Shown in pieces: positions 44,622 to 56,163 of a DNA stretch of 64,000 nucleotides (its first letter is position 1; each line of letters starts with the position of its first letter). Origin of the DNA: Morella rubra (Eukaryota; Streptophyta; Magnoliopsida; Fagales; Myricaceae); NCBI GenBank assembly GCA_003952965.2, contig CM025853.1, positions 6,391,128 through 6,455,127 on the forward strand. Direction: 5' to 3'. The translations under genes were made by a program, and so were the position numbers. The notes below the pieces were generated by a model that was given only the letters and a program-made list of their open reading frames with translations, was not told the origin of the DNA and searched no databases.

Positions 44622-46045
44622 TTTTATTATGATGTTTATTTTTTTATTCTATTTTGAGGACATTTACTTTTCTATTATGTTTTGTGGACATCGATTTGTA
44701 TTTATTTGATGTTATTTTGTTTATATTATGTTTTGACGATATTTGATATATTTATGTTATCTGAGTTATGTTATAATTGTTATTAGAACTTAATACAATA
44801 TGAATTGTTATTAGAACAATATAATAAAAGTTTGTCAAAAATCGTCCGAACGGTTTCTTATACGGTTGGGACGATTTCGTTTTCGATCCTTTCATTTGTA
44901 CACGGTCGTTTGAAGATTTTTAAATGTCGTCGTGCAATGTAAGATACCGTTTGGACTTATTATTCGAGTCTGGACGTTTGTGTTATGACCAGACATTGTT
45001 GTTTGAGGATTACTAAAACGGAGACCAAAGATAACGTCTGGATTGTTTACAGTGGTTCGGACGGTTCAAAAATTTTAGGTAGCAACAATTCCATCGAAAA
45101 CTAATACATGTAAGCATCCGAACTTCATTTTACTCGTTTGAATGATATTCAATCGTTTCAAAGTTGTAGAATCACAGACAGGTGAGGAAAAATAGATAAC
45201 ACTTAGAAAACAAGAGATTTGAGCAAGAGGAGAAGAAGAGAGCTGATTTTGAGCGTCCAACCACATTGAATCGGGTGTGGGTTCTGAATGGAATTATTTT
45301 ATGATGAAAAGCATGGATTTTAGGATATAAAAGCATGTATTTTTCGAAATTTTTGGGACTAAAATGATAGCAATTGAGTTTATGCTTGGTTGTGATGTGT
45401 TTATATTGAAGTGTTTGTGATTTGCGATGATTGTAGGAAGAATTTGTAGTGAAAATGGAGTATGTGCGTCGAAGAACTGTCTTGTTCGACAATCTTAGTC
45501 CGGACAGATTATGTCCGTCTGGACTTTTTTTTTTTTGTTCGGACGCTTTTGCAAAAAGCATCTGAACGCTTATGGATTGTGTGAACGGTTTAGATTACGT
45601 TCGAATGGTTTTTAGCTTTTATATTCTTGCATTCATTTAGTAGCCTTAGCCCCCCGTTTTAGAATTACATAGAGTTCAGATAACGAACTCGGTTTAATTC
45701 TTGAATTGTCCACATTATGGATAGTTTGAGTTTATGATATGCGTAATGTGCGCAATTATATCTGCTATTGTGACTATTGTGTTTAGAAATTTCGATGAAA
45801 ATCTCCTTTTGTCCTTCGGATACACATTCAGCATTGATACACTTGCCATGCTCAGTATTGTGCATAGGGCCTTGTTATGTGGGCTCGGCTCAATCTCCGG
45901 ATAATGGTCGAATAACGAGATCACAATTGGGTAATTACTTGATATTGAATGAGATAGGACCTATCACCTGAAGAAATTGGAGAAGTTTGAATGTCATCAT
46001 CATTGTTTGCATTATTGTTTGTATTTTCATCTTTGAAGGAATAAT
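44622..46045 (+). promoter_or_regulatory. CACTA cassette 1 intergenic region with subterminal-like motifs
   Basis: This is the region between ORF1 and the tnp2 gene. At 44835-45610 CGTCCGAACGG, GTTCGGACGG, GTCCGGAC and related motifs recur, resembling the subterminal arrays at the element ends although they are internal. A near-identical region stands in cassette 2 (49701-51123). It may hold the terminator of ORF1 and the promoter of the transposase. Confidence 0.5.
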
Positions 46046-47600
46046 ATGGATAAGAGCTGGATTTATGAGGCTGATAGACTGAAAGGTACGAAGTATAGTG
46101 ATGGTGTTCTGGATTTTATAAGTATTGCTCTTACTTATGCAGATAGTCGGGGACTAATAAGATATCCATGTAAGAAATGTAAAAATGTGTTGTTCCAATG
46201 TGAGAGATGGAGGATCATTTATTCATAATTGGGTTTGACTAGAGTTACACTCATTGGGTATTTCACGAGAGTTAATTTTAGAAGTTTCTAACCGGGTAGT
46301 GACTTTAGAACCTGAATCTTGTAGTGAAGACTCTAGGGGAAACATAAATGATGATATGAGAGACATGTTAGAAGATTTTAAGGCGGAGGAGGGGTTGATG
46401 AGAACGCTGGTGAAAATATGCTAGGTCCTGAAACAGTTGAGTTGAGGTTTTCCAAGTATACCAAGTTATGGGCGGATGGTGAGTGAAAGTTGTAACCTGG
46501 GTGTAATAAGTACTCGAAGTTGTGTTTCGTTGTTGGGTTACTTCATGTGAAGTTGGAGAATAATTTGATTGTAAAGGCATTTGAAGATGTGTTGGGCTTA
46601 ATAAAAGATACGCTGCTGGAGGGGGAAACACTTTCTAAATTTTATTATGAGGCGAAAAAGTTAAAAATAATTTAGGCTTTAGCTACAATAACATATATGC
46701 GTGTTTAAATAACTGTGTATTGTTTTGGAAGGAGTATAGTAGGTTCAAGAGTGTCCGGTGTGTGGGGCATCGGGGTGGAAGTATAGTCAGAATACCCAAT
46801 CAAAGGTTTCTTAAAAAGTGATGCGGCATTTTCCCTTAAAATTAAGTTGCAGAGATTGTTTCTGTCAAGGCAAACGGCAATGGATATGCGATGGCACCAA
46901 GAGAAGCGTGTGATTGAAGATGGGGTGACGAGGCATCTGTAGACTCTGGGGTATGGAAAGACCTCCATAAGAATTATGAATGGTTTGGTCGAGAATCTTA
47001 GAACGTCCGACTGGGTTTGGCATCTGATGGGTTTAATTTGTTTGGCAACATGACCTTATTGTATAGTATATGGCTAGTGGTACTAATTCCATACAATTTG
47101 CTACCATGGAAATGTATGAAAGATTCAAGTTTCATGTTGTCATTGCTTATTCTGGGTCCAAGAAGTCCCGGGAATGATATCGACATCTACTTGCAGCCAT
47201 TGATAGATGAGTTGAAGGGGTTGTGGGAAAATGGAGAGCTATCATACAATGCAGCCGTGTCAAGTCCATTCAAGTTACATGCTGCTTTGCTTTGAACAAT
47301 AAATGATTTTTGGCTTATGGTAATCTCTCGGGTTGGAGTACGAAATGACAGTTAGCATGCCTTAATTGAAATGCGAACACAATGTCGTTTTGGTTGAAAC
47401 ATGGGGGCAAAAATTATTTTTTGGGACATCCCCAGTATTTGCCTGCGATGCATGGGTGGAGGTATGATGTCGATATATTTGACATGAAAAAAGAGTTTAG
47501 AGTAGCGCTTGAAGAAGTCATTGGAGATGAGATACTTCAACAACTGGAGAGAAGGACTGTCAAACCATGAAGCATACCAGGAGAATGAGTCAATTGGGCT
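46046..47600 (+). pseudogene. CACTA cassette 1 transposase (Transpos_assoc + tnp2)
   Basis: The start MDKSWIYEADRL at 46046 is the normal opening of CACTA TNPD proteins. The Transpos_assoc domain has the SRGLIRYPCKKCKN zinc-like motif, with MEDHLF and SYTHWVFHES following in shifted frames. The tnp2 domain spans about 46630-47560: LSKFYYEAKKL, RDCFCQGK-type cysteines, an MRWHQEKR-like segment, LASDGFNLFGNM, LPWKCMKDSSFMLSLLI, GNDIDIYLQPLIDELKGLW, YGNLSGWST and WRYDVDIF. Several stops (after LKII, for example) break it. TNPD cuts and joins the element ends in the nucleus. Confidence 0.85.
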
Positions 47601-48474
47601 TTTTGTGGACTTTAGCTCATTTTACATGATCCCATTGACTATAAATGACATCGACGCTTTTGTGCTGGTAACCAATGATGGTATTCCACAACAGCATGAA
47701 GTAGAAGGAAGCGATGATTCCTCGGAATCATTCAGTGAAATTGTAGTGATTCTGAAGAATATGACTTTGAGAACTAAAGTAACTTTATCGTTTCGATTTA
47801 CTTTGCGTTTCTATTGGATATTCATTTTGGGTAATATAATTCATTGTCTTTTTTTTTTCTCTAATATTGATGTTTTTGGTCACAAGAAGACGTCATGCCA
47901 ACGGGAGGGAAACTTCTTCGGTGCGATTCATTAGTTCTGTGCTGAGAGTAGTCCCGTAGACTAGCAGTGTCGGGTCCTTCACTTAGGGATAGGAACGAAT
48001 TACCGTCCCCTACCACAGCACAGTCCAGTAGGCACCAAAGTATTGTGTGTGTAAGTATGTTACGCCATCAATCTTGATTAAATATTATGACTTTCAAATT
48101 TCTTTGCTTAACAGAATTTTAAATTTATTGTTCTTCATTTGTAGCGACGTCCGGAATTAAACACGTTCGAGGTAATATGCGTGGGATTGCCTTACTCAAG
48201 GCTTGCACCGGAGGAAAGCTGACTGTTTATATACCTGATGGACATACAGGTGGCGATAACAAGGCGTCCTCAATGCTCTCGAGTCATATTGGTGCGCTCG
48301 TTCGACAACATGTCCCATTTGAGACGAGTAAGTGGAAGGAGGTCCCCGACGAGGTTAAATCGTACGTAATGAACCGAGTGTTGGTAAAGTATAATTCATT
48401 AAATTTTAATTGTTGAAACTTTTATACGTACTAACTGTTATATATATTAAGGATGACTTCCAACTAGATTACGA
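47601..48474 (+). pseudogene. CACTA cassette 1, tnp2 tail and start of Ptta gene
   Basis: 47601-47800 reads as the tail of the transposase (NDIDAFVLVTNDGIPQ, a Ser/Asp-rich segment). 47885-48050 starts a second gene with MPTGGK. After an intron-like gap with acceptor TTTGTAG at 48143, the next exon gives RGIALLKACTGGKLTVYIPD, ASSMLSSHIGALVRQHVPFE and WKEVPDEVKSYVMNRVLVK. This matches the N-terminal part of the Ptta/En/Spm transposase-associated family (Transposase_24). Homology with cassette 2 ends at 48474. Confidence 0.7.
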
Positions 48475-48614
48475 CCGAACTAAGGATGCATAACTGTGAC
48501 GTCTACAATGAACACAATGTACAGGACGCACAGAAAAATAGGAATGTTCCAAGCTTAATGGGGTTTTTTTTGGGGGTTGCGAGTGCCAAAGAAGAGGGCG
48601 TTAAGAAGTAGCTC
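48475..48614 (+). other. Spacer between the two CACTA cassettes
   Basis: It is 140 bp with an open stretch (MHNCDVYNEHNVQDAQ) and a G/T-rich run. It is not present after unit 2, where a different sequence follows ACTAGATTACGA. It may be left over from the Ptta gene of the first unit. Confidence 0.5.
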
Positions 48615-49700
48615 GTGGATTTCTACGACCTGACTTTTGTGGGCGGACGCTTCCGGAGTTGGTGGAGGAGATAGGTTGGCTTCCGTTGATTCATAGGACC
48701 AGGTATGCATCGAGAAACCTAGTGCGGAGTTCTATTGTGCCATTTTACGGGCGACAGACATCGAAGAGCCTTGTATGGAGCTCACAGTCATAATGTTCCG
48801 ATGTATTCCGCCGGACGAGTTGGCGAGATTCTTGGGGTACGAGTGGGATTTAGTAGCGTTCCTAAACCTGCCAATGAGTGAGGAGGGCGGCCTACTAAGG
48901 CCGAGGTATTCTTGACCATGCTGGGCGATGATACAACGATTTTGGACAGAGCCTATATGGTACAGGGTAGTTGCGTCCTTTCTGGCAGATCATGCTGATC
49001 CTATGCCGCCATCGACTCGAGGAAGCACACTACGGAGCTGTCTTATAGCCGGGGAGTTCTTGTACCTGGTAGTTGTTCGGGGGCTACCTGTTGATATGAC
49101 GTCCTACATCTATCAGTCCGTTCATGTGGAGGCCCTGAAGACGGATGCTATAACTTCATTGCTGCACAAAAGATTCTACTGACCCAGTTCCTGCACTCCC
49201 TGTTGGTACCGAGGGTGCTGACGAGCCGAGGGCCATTCCACTTGGGTCTATCAACAAGAAAACGCTCTCCAAATCGATTGCCCAGACACGCTGAGCACTA
49301 ATGTTGCTCGGGCTGCTAGAGTTAGACGACAGGAGCAGCCTGAGGAGGCTGGGGAGCAGCAGGATCCTGGCAGAGCTCGACCCAAGGATTTGGGGCACAA
49401 GCGACCGGGTTGGATGGACGACATGATGACGCACTGACTGAGCGGATGCAATCGGTCTTGCGGCCCACCCATGAGATGGTCAGTGATATCAGTTGTCGGC
49501 TGACAACTTTGGAGCAAAAGGTCATGGACATGGACTCTAGGTGGAAGAAGGAGATCGTTGCAGTTCAGGAGGCCATGAGGAAAGCAGCAACCAGTGTTGA
49601 GTTATTTGCATTGACTCAGCGGGTCGTGCATATAGAGGAGCACCTTAGTCAAATCCGTGACGTTCTAAAAATCACAGATGATGACGATGATGACCTGTAG
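48615..49700 (+). pseudogene. CACTA cassette 2, ORF1 copy without its N-terminus
   Basis: Homologous to 43530-44621 but begins only at VDFYDL, so the first 55 codons of ORF1 are not in the duplication. Frameshifts occur near 48640, 48740, 48790 and 49010. The C-terminal coiled coil is intact from an in-frame ATG at 49410 to the stop at 49700 (96 codons, SDISCRLTTLEQKVMDMDSR, tail DDDDDDL). Compared with unit 1 the copy has lost many short runs of two to four bases. Confidence 0.6.
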
Positions 49701-51123
49701 TTTTATTATGATGTTTATTTTTTTATTCTATTTTGAGGACATTTACTTTTCTATTATGTTTTGTGGACATCGATTTGTATTTATTTGATGTTATTTTGTT
49801 TATATTATGTTTTGACGATATTTGATATATTTATGTTATCTCAGTTATGTTATAATTGTTATTAGAACTTAATACAATATGAATTGTTATTAGAACAAAT
49901 AATAAAAGTTCGTCGAAAAAACCGTCCGAACGGTTTATTATACGGTCAGGACGATTTCGTTTATGATCCTTTATTTAACGGTCGTTTGGGATTTCCAAAT
50001 GGCGTCGTGCAATGTAAGATACCGTTTGGACTTATTATTCGAGTCTGGACGTTTGTGTTATGACCAGACTGTTTGAGGATTACTAAAACGGAGACCAAAG
50101 ATAGCGTTCGGACTGTTTGCATGGTTCGGACGGTTCAAAAATTTTAGGTAGCAACAATTCCATCGAAAACTAATACATGTAAGCATCCGAACTTCATTTT
50201 ACTCGTCCGAAGTATTCAATCGTTTCAAAGTTGTAGAATCACAGACAGGGAGGAAAAATAGAAACACTTAGAAAACAAGAGATTTGAGCAAGAGGAGAAG
50301 ATGAGAGCTGATTTTGAGCTTCCAACCACATTGAATCGGGTGTGGGTTCTGAATGGAATTATTTTAGGATGAAAAGCATGGATTTTAGGATATAAAAGCA
50401 TGTGTTTTTCGAAATTTTTGGGCTAAAATGATAGCAATTGAGTTTATGCTTGGTTGTGATGTGTTTATATTGAAGTGTTTGTGATTTGGGTGATTTTGGC
50501 AAGAATTTGTAGTGAAAATGGAGTCTGTGCGTCGAAGAACTGTCTTGTTCGACAATTGCAGTCCGGACGATTATGTCCGTCTGGACTCTTTTTTTTTTGG
50601 TTGCTTTTGCAAAAAGCATGAACGCTTATGGATTGTGCGGACGGTTTAGATTACGTCGAAGGTTTTTAGCTTTTATGTTCTTGCATTCATTTAGTAGCCT
50701 TAGGTTTAAGAATTACATGGAGTTGATAACGAACTCGGTTTAATTCTTGAATTGTCCACGTTATGGACAGTTTGAGTTTACAATATGTGTAATGTGCGTA
50801 ATTGTATCTGCTATTGTGACTATTGTGTTTAGAAATTTCGATGAAAATCTCCTTTTGTCCTTCGATATACATTCAGCATTGAGCTTATACACTTGCCTTA
50901 AATGGTGGGTGTTTATGTCAATATTGTTGTATCTGGGGACTGAGGAGAAATGCTGTCAAAATTTCTAGACCATCGGTCACAATGGTTGGTCAATTACGTG
51001 CAGTATGTGATATTGTAAACTTGAATGGGATAGGACCTATCACCTGAAGAAATTGGAGTTGAGTGTGAATGTCATCATCATTGTTTGCATTATTGTTTGT
51101 ATTTTCATCTTTGAAGGAATAAT
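49701..51123 (+). promoter_or_regulatory. CACTA cassette 2 intergenic region
   Basis: Counterpart of 44622-46045, with the same CGTCCGAACGG-type motifs at 49920-50650. At about 50885-51010 the two copies differ by a substituted block of some 100 bases, just before the shared GATAGGACCTATCACCTG phrase. Confidence 0.5.
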
Positions 51124-52660
51124 ATGGATAAGAGCTGGATTTATGAGGCTAATAGACTCAAAAGTGCGAAGTATAGTGATGGTGTTCGGGATTTTATAAG
51201 TATTGCCCGTAGTTATGCAGATAGTCGGGGACTGATAAGATGTCCATGTAAGAAATGTAAAAATGTGTTGTTCCAACGTGCGACGAGATGGAGGATCATT
51301 TATTCATAATTGGGTTTGACTAGAGTTACACTCATTGGGTATTTCACGAGAGTTAATTTTAGAAGTTTCTAATGGGTAGTGACTTTAGAACCTGAATCTT
51401 GTAGTGAAGACTCTGGGGGAAACTAAATGATGATATGAGAGACATGTTAAAGATTTTGAGGCGGAGGAGGGGTTGATGAGAACGCTGGTGAAAATATGCT
51501 AGGTCCTGAAACAGTTGAGTTGAGGTTTTCCAGTATACCAAGTTATGGGCGGATGCTGAGCGAGAGTTATATCCGGGTGTAAGAAGTACTCGAAGTTGTT
51601 TTCGTTGTTAGGTTACTTCATGTGAAGTCGGAGAATAATTTGATTGTAAAGGCATTTGAAGATGTGTTGGGCTTAATAAAAGATACGCTGCCTGGAGGGG
51701 GAGACATTTCTAAATTTTATTATGAGGCGAAAAAGTTAAGAAAAATTTAGGCTTTAGCTACAATAACATATATGCGTGTTTAAATAACTGTGTATTGTTT
51801 TGGAAGGAGTATAGTGGTTCAAGAGTGTCCGGTGTGTGGGGAATCGAGGTGGAAGTACAGTCAGAATAGCAAATCAAAGGTTCCTTAAAAAGTGTTGCGG
51901 CATTTTCCCTTGAAACAAGGTTGCAGAGATTGTTTCTGTCAAGGCAAACGGCAACGGATATGCGATGGCACCAAGAGAAGCGTGTGATTGAAGATGGGGT
52001 GATGAGGCATCTGCAGACTCTGGGGTATGGAAAGACCTCGATAAGAAGTATGAATGGTTTGGTCGAGAATCTCGAACGTCCGTTGGGTTTGGCATCTGAT
52101 GGGTTCAATCCATTTGGCAACATGAGCTTATGTATAGTTATATGGCTAGTGGTACTAATTCCATACAATTTGCATGGAAATGTATGAAAGATTCAAGTTT
52201 TATGCTGTCATTGCTTATTCCGGGTCCAAGAAGTCCCGGGAATGATATCGACATCTACTTGCAGCCATTGATAGATAAGTTGAAGGGGTTGTGGGAAAAT
52301 GGAGAGCTATCATACGCAGCCGTGTCAAGTCCATTCAAGTTACATGCTGCTTTGCTTTGACAATAATGATTTTTGGCTTATGGTAATCTCTCGGGTTGGA
52401 GTACGAAAGGACAGTTAGCATGCCCTTAATTGCAATGCGAACACAATGTGTTTTGGTTGAAACATGGGGGCAAAATTTTTTTTTGGGACATGGTATTTGC
52501 CGCGATGCATGGGTGGAGGTATGATGTCGACATATTTGACATGAAAAAAGAGTTTAGAGTAGCGCTTGAAGAAGTCATTGGAGATGAGATACTTCAACAA
52601 CTGGGAGAAGGACGTCAAACCAGAAGCATACCAGGAGAATGAGTCAATTGGGCTTTTTGT
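51124..52660 (+). pseudogene. CACTA cassette 2 transposase (Transpos_assoc + tnp2)
   Basis: Second copy of TNPD with start MDKSWIYEANRL at 51124, the RGLIRCPCKKCKN motif, and tnp2 motifs at 51700-52640 (LASDGFNPFGNM, GNDIDIYLQPLIDKLKGLW, WRYDVDIF). It keeps the canonical CPC where unit 1 has YPC and the canonical GFNPFGNM where unit 1 has GFNLFGNM, so parts of unit 2 look closer to the ancestral protein. It is also full of frameshifts. Confidence 0.85.
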
Positions 52661-52914
52661 GGACTTTAGCTCATTGACATGATCCCATTGACTATAAATG
52701 ACATCGACGCTTATGTGCGGGTAACCAATGATGGTGTTCTGCAACAGCATGAATAGAAGGAAGCGATGATTCCTCGGAATCATTCAGTGAAGATTGTAGT
52801 GATGAAGAATATGACTTTGAGACTAAAGTAACTTTAGTTTACTTTTCGTTTCTATTATATTATTTTGTAATATAATTCATTCTTTTTTCTTTCTCAATAT
52901 TGTTTTTTGGTCAC

Positions 52915-54508
52915 AAGAAACTCATGCCACGGGAGGACTCCTTCGGTGCGATTCATTAGTTTGTGCTAAGAGTAGTCCCGGTAGCTAGCAGTTTCGGGTC
53001 CTTACTTAGGGATAGGAACGAATTACCTCCCCTACCACGCAAGTCCTAGGCACCCAAAGTAGTTGTGGTGTAAGTATCTTACCCCGTCAATCGAAATTAA
53101 ATATTATGACTTTTAAATTAACTGAATTTTAAATTTATTATTCTTCATTTGTAGCGACGTCCGGAATTAAACACGTTTGAGGTAATATGCGTGGGATTGC
53201 CTTACTCAAGGCTCGCACCGGAGGAAAGCTGACTGTTTATATACCTGATGGACATACAGGTGCGATACAAGGCGTCCTCAATGCTCTTGAGTTATTGGTG
53301 CACTCGTTCGACAAAATTTGAGACGAGTAAGTTCCCCGACGAGGTTAAAGTATATATGTGTTGAAATATACGTTAACTTTATATTGTTAAGGATGACTTA
53401 CTAGATTACGAATTAATTTTAATATAATTAAATTGACGTCAAATATGTTTGAAAACAACGTGCAGGTCGTGCGAATAGCAAGATTACACTCCGTGTTCAA
53501 TTCCACCTTTAATTCACTCGTATCCCGATATGAACAAGGAAGAATGACTCGTGTTGTGATTTATTCACGAGCGAGGAATTTCAGGTTAAACATTTTTATT
53601 CCATCCTGAACATTTACTTTATTTTATTATTAATTGTGGTAACAACTGTAAATGTACAATGCAAGGAGGAGTGCAATCAACAAGAGAATAGAGCTAAGCT
53701 AAAATTGTACACACATCTGGAGCGAGGTCTTTCCAACGCACGAGAGCGTTGTTAGTAAGTAATAAATTTACATTTTTTTATTTATTATTTAAATAAATGA
53801 CTTAGGTATTTTAATATGCACGTTCTATATTTCTTTTGATGTACAGAAAAATCCAGAATCTGATGAGATTAGTCCTGCGTTGCTGTATAAAAAAAGGCAT
53901 ACTAATAAGGATGGCTTGTGGACATCAGAAGATGCACGGAAAAATTTTGTAAGTTATAACGTTAGATTTAATTATGCATTCGTATGCATTTATGTTTCAT
54001 ATATGCTAATTTTATCTTCTTTTTTAATTTTGTAGGAAAAAATGGAGGCGTTACAGTTGCAGCATGAGTCAGAGGGAAAGTCATACATGAAGTGGAGATT
54101 TTGTTGAGGTGTTGGGGACGAAAGTGGTGACGCGCGAGGTTTAGGCCGTTCAGTACGGTTCTGTTGGATCATCTTCATCAGCATGTTTGTTGATTTGTCC
54201 CGGAAGTTGGAGGAGGCCAGATTAGAGATTGAGGAGATGAGGGCTAGACAATGGAATATGAAGTGCTTTTGGTCAAGTGGTCAGATATGGAATAGACGAT
54301 GCGAGAGCATCTACAAATGATAGAGGAGCAGCAAGGGAAGAAAGCCGAAGAGCTGACGCAGATGATGACAAAGCAGCAATGGAAAAAAGACGAAGAGCAT
54401 CAGAAGATGATGCAGGAACAACAAAGGAACTTAGTGGAACAACAAGAACAGAGGATTCAACTAATGGTGGAGCAAATGTGTGAGCAGCTGATGGAGCAGA
54501 TTAGATAG
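52915..54508 (+). pseudogene. CACTA Ptta/En/Spm (Transposase_24) gene, only full-length 3' part
   Basis: The cassette-2 start (52915-53360) is damaged. Unique exons follow: FNSTFNSLVSRYEQGRM (53490), CNQQENRAKLKLYTHLERGL (53665), ESDEISPALLYKKRHTNKDG with LWTSEDARKNF (53850-53950), EKMEALQLQHESEGKSY (54040), and a long Glu/Gln/Met-rich coiled coil (54299-54508, EEQQGKKAEELTQMMTKQQW) to the stop at 54508. The ENRAKL, ISPALLYKKRHTNKDG and ESEGKSY motifs are typical of Transposase_24. Frameshifts near 54105 and 54260 break it. Introns have ordinary GT-AG ends. Confidence 0.75.
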
Positions 54509-55335
54509 TTGCATCTTGTACGACCCAAATGAAAATTTTGGTAGATTTATGTATTTTCACTACTTTGTTAGTACTTATCGATTATGCATTTATTTACTTT
54601 TAATGACGATTACATATTTGTAGATATTTTATTATATTACGAGTATTGAATATATTTTTATTTATCTTATTTGTAAATTATTTTTAAAATTTTAATTAAA
54701 TTAATTCAAATATGTGGAAAACGGTTCGAAAGCTAACAAAAGTCGTTCGAATGTTGCAACGTGCGCACGCTTACAAAAAAAAGTCCGAACCTTTACTCTG
54801 TTCGAACAATATTTCTAGCATGCACACGGTTTTTATTAGGAAACCGTTCGCACTGTAATAAAACACGTTCCAACGTGCTCTGCAGAAATTGCGTCCGAAC
54901 TTCTTTTGTAAAAGTTCGAATGGTTTTTGAAGCTGACAAAAAATATTTTGTCATAATAAAACAACGGTGTGGACGTCTTCACAAATGCGTCCGGACATAT
55001 TTACATTATCGTTCGGGCGTTGTTATAGAACGGTGCGGATGCTTAATCCATGACAAAATGTATTTCGTCACATTGGACTAACCGTTCGCATGAGCTGTGC
55101 GAACGTATGGAGAGTACATTCGAGCTCATGCGAACGGATGGACTGTACTGGGCATGACGATTTTCAATTTCAAGTATGGCACCAAACCGTTCGGACGTTG
55201 TTATAAACCGTCTGAATGGTTTCGAGTGATAGAACATGAAAATCGTCACCTAAAACATTGGCTAACGGGCTTTAAGTGACAAACCGGATGACAACTCGGT
55301 TTTGTCACTCAAAACCTTAGCTGACGATATTAGTA
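54509..55335 (+). promoter_or_regulatory. CACTA right subterminal region
   Basis: AT-rich 3' flank of the Ptta gene to 54715, then a dense array of CCGTTCG, GTTCGAA, CGTTCGCA and GTCCGGAC motifs in both orientations up to the terminal hairpin. Its counterpart in the fragment at 30435-31190 is recognisable. Confidence 0.75.
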
Positions 55336-55384
55336 CTTTGGGCGACAAATTTTTTTGTCACCCAAAGTATTTTTTCTTGTAGTG
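55336..55384 (-). repeat. CACTA right TIR with terminal hairpin
   Basis: TIR 55354-55384. The stem CTTTGGGCGACAAA (55336-55349) pairs with TTTGTCACCCAAAG (55354-55367) with one mismatch and a very short loop. Confidence 0.9.
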
Positions 55385-55387
55385 CCA

Positions 55388-56029
55388 TGTCCTTCCGCCA
55401 CTAGAACCACTTAATTTTAGAGTATCTTTCAGCGTTTGTCTGCCTCTGGTGATCGGCGTATGTCTCATGGTGATTCTGATTCGAATGCTGATGCTGTAAG
55501 ATGCTGTAAGATTATTCTACCGTCACGGCAAGGTTCATTATTAGTTAATGAACCTTTTAACGTTTTAATCTTAATATCATCATAATTGATACAATTATAT
55601 TAAAATGTTTGCAACTTGCATAGTTTACTCACATATGTAATCGGTAGCTGATTAATATATATTTGCTGGTCATTTCGTTGGTAACCGCAACACATCTTGA
55701 AGACCAATCGAATTAAGTCACCGCGTAGGAAAAAAAAATGGAAGTCACCGCGGGAGGTGGTTGGGAAGCTATTTTCAGACCTCAGTTGCTTGAGTTATAT
55801 AGCAAACCGTGCCCACAAGGTCCTAGTTGACCGTCAGAGCGATGTGCACTTGGTAATCTGACCTCATCTCATCTCACCTACCCTACCGAGACACAGTTCT
55901 TGTATAAAATCAGTGCCGCCTTAGATGTTTAGCAATAAGAGTTCTAAAGCAAATTAAAATTCGTAGTTACTCGTGGATGTGTATGGTAATTTATATTGAA
56001 ACCAGAGAAAAAATAATTGCCTGTTAATG
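55388..56029. other. Flanking DNA right of the CACTA with one copy of a direct repeat
   Basis: 55508-55625 (ATTCTACCGTCACGGCAAGG ... TGTTTGCAACTTGCATAG) recurs at 56360-56400 plus 56748-56842, where a LINE fragment splits it. No gene was recognised. The sequence does not continue the copia D LTR. Confidence 0.5.
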
Positions 56030-56163
56030 AAGCCAGTGAGCTGTAGCTCAGTGGCCCCTCCTCCCTTCGGGGAGGGATAGATCTGGGGGTGGAGTCGAAT
56101 CCCCCACCCCCGCAGGCTTGGTCCTGCTACAACACTTTGCCTTGAAAAAAAAAACAAAAAAAA
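56030..56163 (+). mobile_element. tRNA-derived SINE, plus strand
   Basis: GTGAGCTGTAGCTCAGTGG contains an A box (TAGCTCAGTGG, 56044-56054). A B box GGAGTCGAATCC lies at 56091-56102. The body ends CTTTGCCTTG and is followed by an A-rich tail (56145-56163). A target duplication CTGTTAATG stands at 56021-56029 and 56167-56175. The tRNA-like head and the A tail identify a retroposed SINE. Its B-box region differs from the minus-strand SINE at 25834-25951, but the general build is the same. Confidence 0.85.

Larger units (their letters stand above)
43530..48474 (+). repeat. Tandem cassette, unit 1 (4945 bp)
   Basis: Starts GTGGATTTCTACGACCTGAC and ends at ACTAGATTACGA. It is repeated in direct orientation at 48615-53410 after a 140-bp spacer. 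The two units are alike over their whole length, estimated by eye at about 90% or more with many one- to six-base gaps. Unit 1 is longer by about 150 bases. Confidence 0.9.
48615..53410 (+). repeat. Tandem cassette, unit 2 (4796 bp)
   Basis: Direct repeat of unit 1 (43530-48474). The spacing of matching points falls from 5085 bases at the left end to about 5010 near 53150, showing that most length differences are small losses in unit 2. Confidence 0.9.
40554..55384 (+). mobile_element. Terminally complete CACTA (En/Spm) transposon, 14.8 kb
   Basis: The ends are CACTACAAGAAAAATAAC (40554) and its inverted counterpart ending GTATTTTTTCTTGTAGTG (55384). Over 31 bases 28 match. Both sides are flanked by CCA (40551-40553 and 55385-55387), the 3-bp target duplication expected for CACTA elements. 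Subterminal regions (40554-41240 and 54720-55300) are crowded with CCGTTCGAAC/CCGTCCGAAC-type motifs, as for a transposase-binding array. Inside are two tandem copies of a coding cassette plus a single terminal Ptta segment. All genes have frameshifts, so the element looks non-autonomous today. It sits in the 5' LTR of copia D. Confidence 0.93.

Noticed and set aside
56030..56110. Functional tRNA gene
   Set aside because: A and B boxes are present, but no cloverleaf with an anticodon arm can be drawn, and an A tail with target duplications shows a retroposed SINE.
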